Below, piece after piece: positions 5,076 through 5,726 of a stretch of 5,726 nucleotides of DNA. The translations under genes and the position numbers were made by a program. The stretch comes from Candidatus Berkelbacteria bacterium (lineage in GTDB: Bacteria; Patescibacteriota; UBA1384; JAHJRZ01), in assembly GCA_026397195.1 (NCBI GenBank), contig JAPLVI010000068.1, positions 1-5,726 on the forward strand, read 5' to 3'. Within the stretch, counting starts at the first letter, position 1, and each line of letters starts with the position of its first letter. The notes below the pieces were generated by a model. That model was not told the DNA's origin, did no database searches, and worked only from the letters and a program-made list of their open reading frames with translations.

Positions 5076-5628
5076 CACCACTGTCATGGCTGACTCTCTG
5101 TTGTTGCGTGTCTGCGGAGACGTAGACGGCGAGCTGTCGCAGACGGCTGCCTGGCTGGGTGAGCCTGTCGACGTCTTTGTCTTCAACCTCAACCAGCCCA
5201 AGACCTTGAGCATCTCAGTGGGGGACAATGACCTGGTCAAGACCTCCGGCAAGATCAAAGTCGCCGCCGGCCCGAGCCTCGTCTTCTACCCCCACGGAGA
5301 CAAGATCTACGTGGAACCCTGGGTAACTGCGAGAACGAAGCTTCTGGGCGGAGATGCCAAAGTCTGTCTGGCGTACGACCAGCCACTGACCCGCGGCGCT
5401 CCGTACATCTTCTACTCCAACGACTCCTCGCTGATGTGGAAGGTAACTACCGACCTCAAGGCGGGCGTCGTCGCCCACTGGTTCCAGGTCGAAGGGAACC
5501 CACTGCTCGTGCACTCGGGCTTTAAGCTCGAGGGAAGGGTAGATAGCGTCAACCTGACGCTGCGTTACTGCCCTTTCGGGGGCGGAAACGACACCATCTA
5601 CCTGCAGGGGGTCGTCCCTTTGCACTAA
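5035..5628 (+). CDS. Unrecognised exported beta-rich protein
   Basis: This 197-residue protein matches no family I recognise. It begins with a classic signal peptide, MKKLALLVCLMLLSTTVMA, with a likely signal peptidase I cut after Ala19 (V-M-A before Asp20). The mature 178 residues alternate polar and hydrophobic residues with many Val, Leu, Gly and Asp, suggesting an all-beta fold. Mature cysteines are at 27, 111 and 179, so one disulphide with one free Cys is possible. An in-frame ATG at 5026 would add three residues, but it abuts the AAGGA at 5021-5025. The ATG at 5035 has a 9-base spacing and gives the cleaner signal peptide, so I chose it. The start overlaps the end of the membrane-protein gene by 41 bases, pointing to translational coupling and shared function. 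A strong terminator begins 24 bases after the stop. Confidence 0.82.
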   Translation: MKKLALLVCLMLLSTTVMADSLLLRVCGDVDGELSQTAAWLGEPVDVFVFNLNQPKTLSISVGDNDLVKTSGKIKVAAGPSLVFYPHGDKIYVEPWVTARTKLLGGDAKVCLAYDQPLTRGAPYIFYSNDSSLMWKVTTDLKAGVVAHWFQVEGNPLLVHSGFKLEGRVDSVNLTLRYCPFGGGNDTIYLQGVVPLH

Positions 5629-5651
5629 CAAGTCGCCAGATGTCACGGCCC

Positions 5652-5701
5652 GCAGGCCGCACCTACTCGCGAGAGATTTGGTGCGGCCTGCATTTGTTTT
5701 T
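5652..5701 (+). terminator. Strong rho-independent terminator after the 5035 gene
   Basis: GCAGGCCGCACC (5652-5663) and GGTGCGGCCTGC (5680-5691) form a perfect 12-bp, GC-rich stem with a 16-base loop, followed by ATTTGTTTTT (5692-5701). It ends the two-gene unit that begins at the 3777 promoter. Confidence 0.93.
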
Positions 5702-5719
5702 AAGAGTTAAACAACAAAA

Positions 5720-5725
5720 TTGACT
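5720..5725 (+). promoter_or_regulatory. Probable -35 box of a further unit, cut by the window edge
   Basis: TTGACT occurs 19 bases after the terminator's T-run in AT-rich DNA, and the TTGACTA here matches the seven bases at 3777-3783. The -10 region would lie beyond the window, so this rests on analogy with the two complete promoters to the left. Confidence 0.4.
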
Positions 5726-5726
5726 A

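Noticed and set aside
5215..5646. 143-codon open frame on the minus strand opposite the 5035 gene
   Set aside because: GC-rich DNA leaves few stops in antisense frames. The product has no signal peptide, motif or ribosome-binding site, and the plus-strand gene fits its signals well.
1..5726. CRISPR arrays, tRNA or rRNA genes, insertion sequences, attachment sites
   Set aside because: I saw no regularly spaced repeats, no cloverleaf or rRNA-like sequence, no transposase or integrase signatures and no target-site duplications around the GC-rich part.

Overview
The window joins two stretches of very different character. The left half (1-2940) is AT-rich (hand-counted 60-base lines give 27% GC at 1201 and 30% at 541, with one line, 2281, at 48%). 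It carries ordinary housekeeping genes: the 3' part of a serine D-Ala-D-Ala carboxypeptidase on the plus strand, and a minus-strand operon read rpmF (bL32) - nusB - Nudix hydrolase - rnc (RNase III). The right half (from about 3000) is GC-rich inside its genes (67% at 3181, 62% at 4501, 65% at 5101). It carries three plus-strand genes that I do not recognise, all predicted to be membrane-bound or exported. All stops are TAA or TAG, and the reading frames need only the standard code.

The compact rpmF-nusB-Nudix-rnc order, short or overlapping spacers, weak ribosome-binding sites in that operon, a carboxypeptidase without a C-terminal domain and a pile of unrecognised envelope genes all suggest a small-genome bacterium such as Patescibacteria/CPR. 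That is inference from gene content and style; nothing here proves the phylum.

Layout. 1-953: carboxypeptidase, cut by the window edge. 950-2873: the minus-strand operon, driven by a promoter at 2905-2933, tail to tail with the carboxypeptidase (4-base overlap). 2874-3032: divergent control region with two back-to-back promoters, the rightward one a perfect consensus (TTGACA, 17 bp, TATAAT, with a TG extension). 3033-3698: a signal-anchored protein with a Pro/Ser/Thr-rich stalk, ended by a strong terminator. 3777-5701: a second transcription unit with its own promoter, a 5' leader hairpin, a multi-pass membrane protein (3873-5075), an overlapping exported protein (5035-5628) and a very strong terminator. 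5720-5725 looks like the -35 box of a third unit running off the window.

How they fit together. The left operon is translation, transcription and RNA-processing machinery (ribosomal protein, antitermination factor, RNase III). The right half reads as self-contained promoter-leader-gene-terminator units packed end to end, making a set of envelope proteins. The most interesting local structures are a hairpin that would bury the ribosome-binding site of the last gene inside the coding sequence of its upstream partner (4975-5026), and a 20-nt-arm helix between rpmF and nusB that pairs much better in the operon transcript than on the opposite strand (2563-2625).
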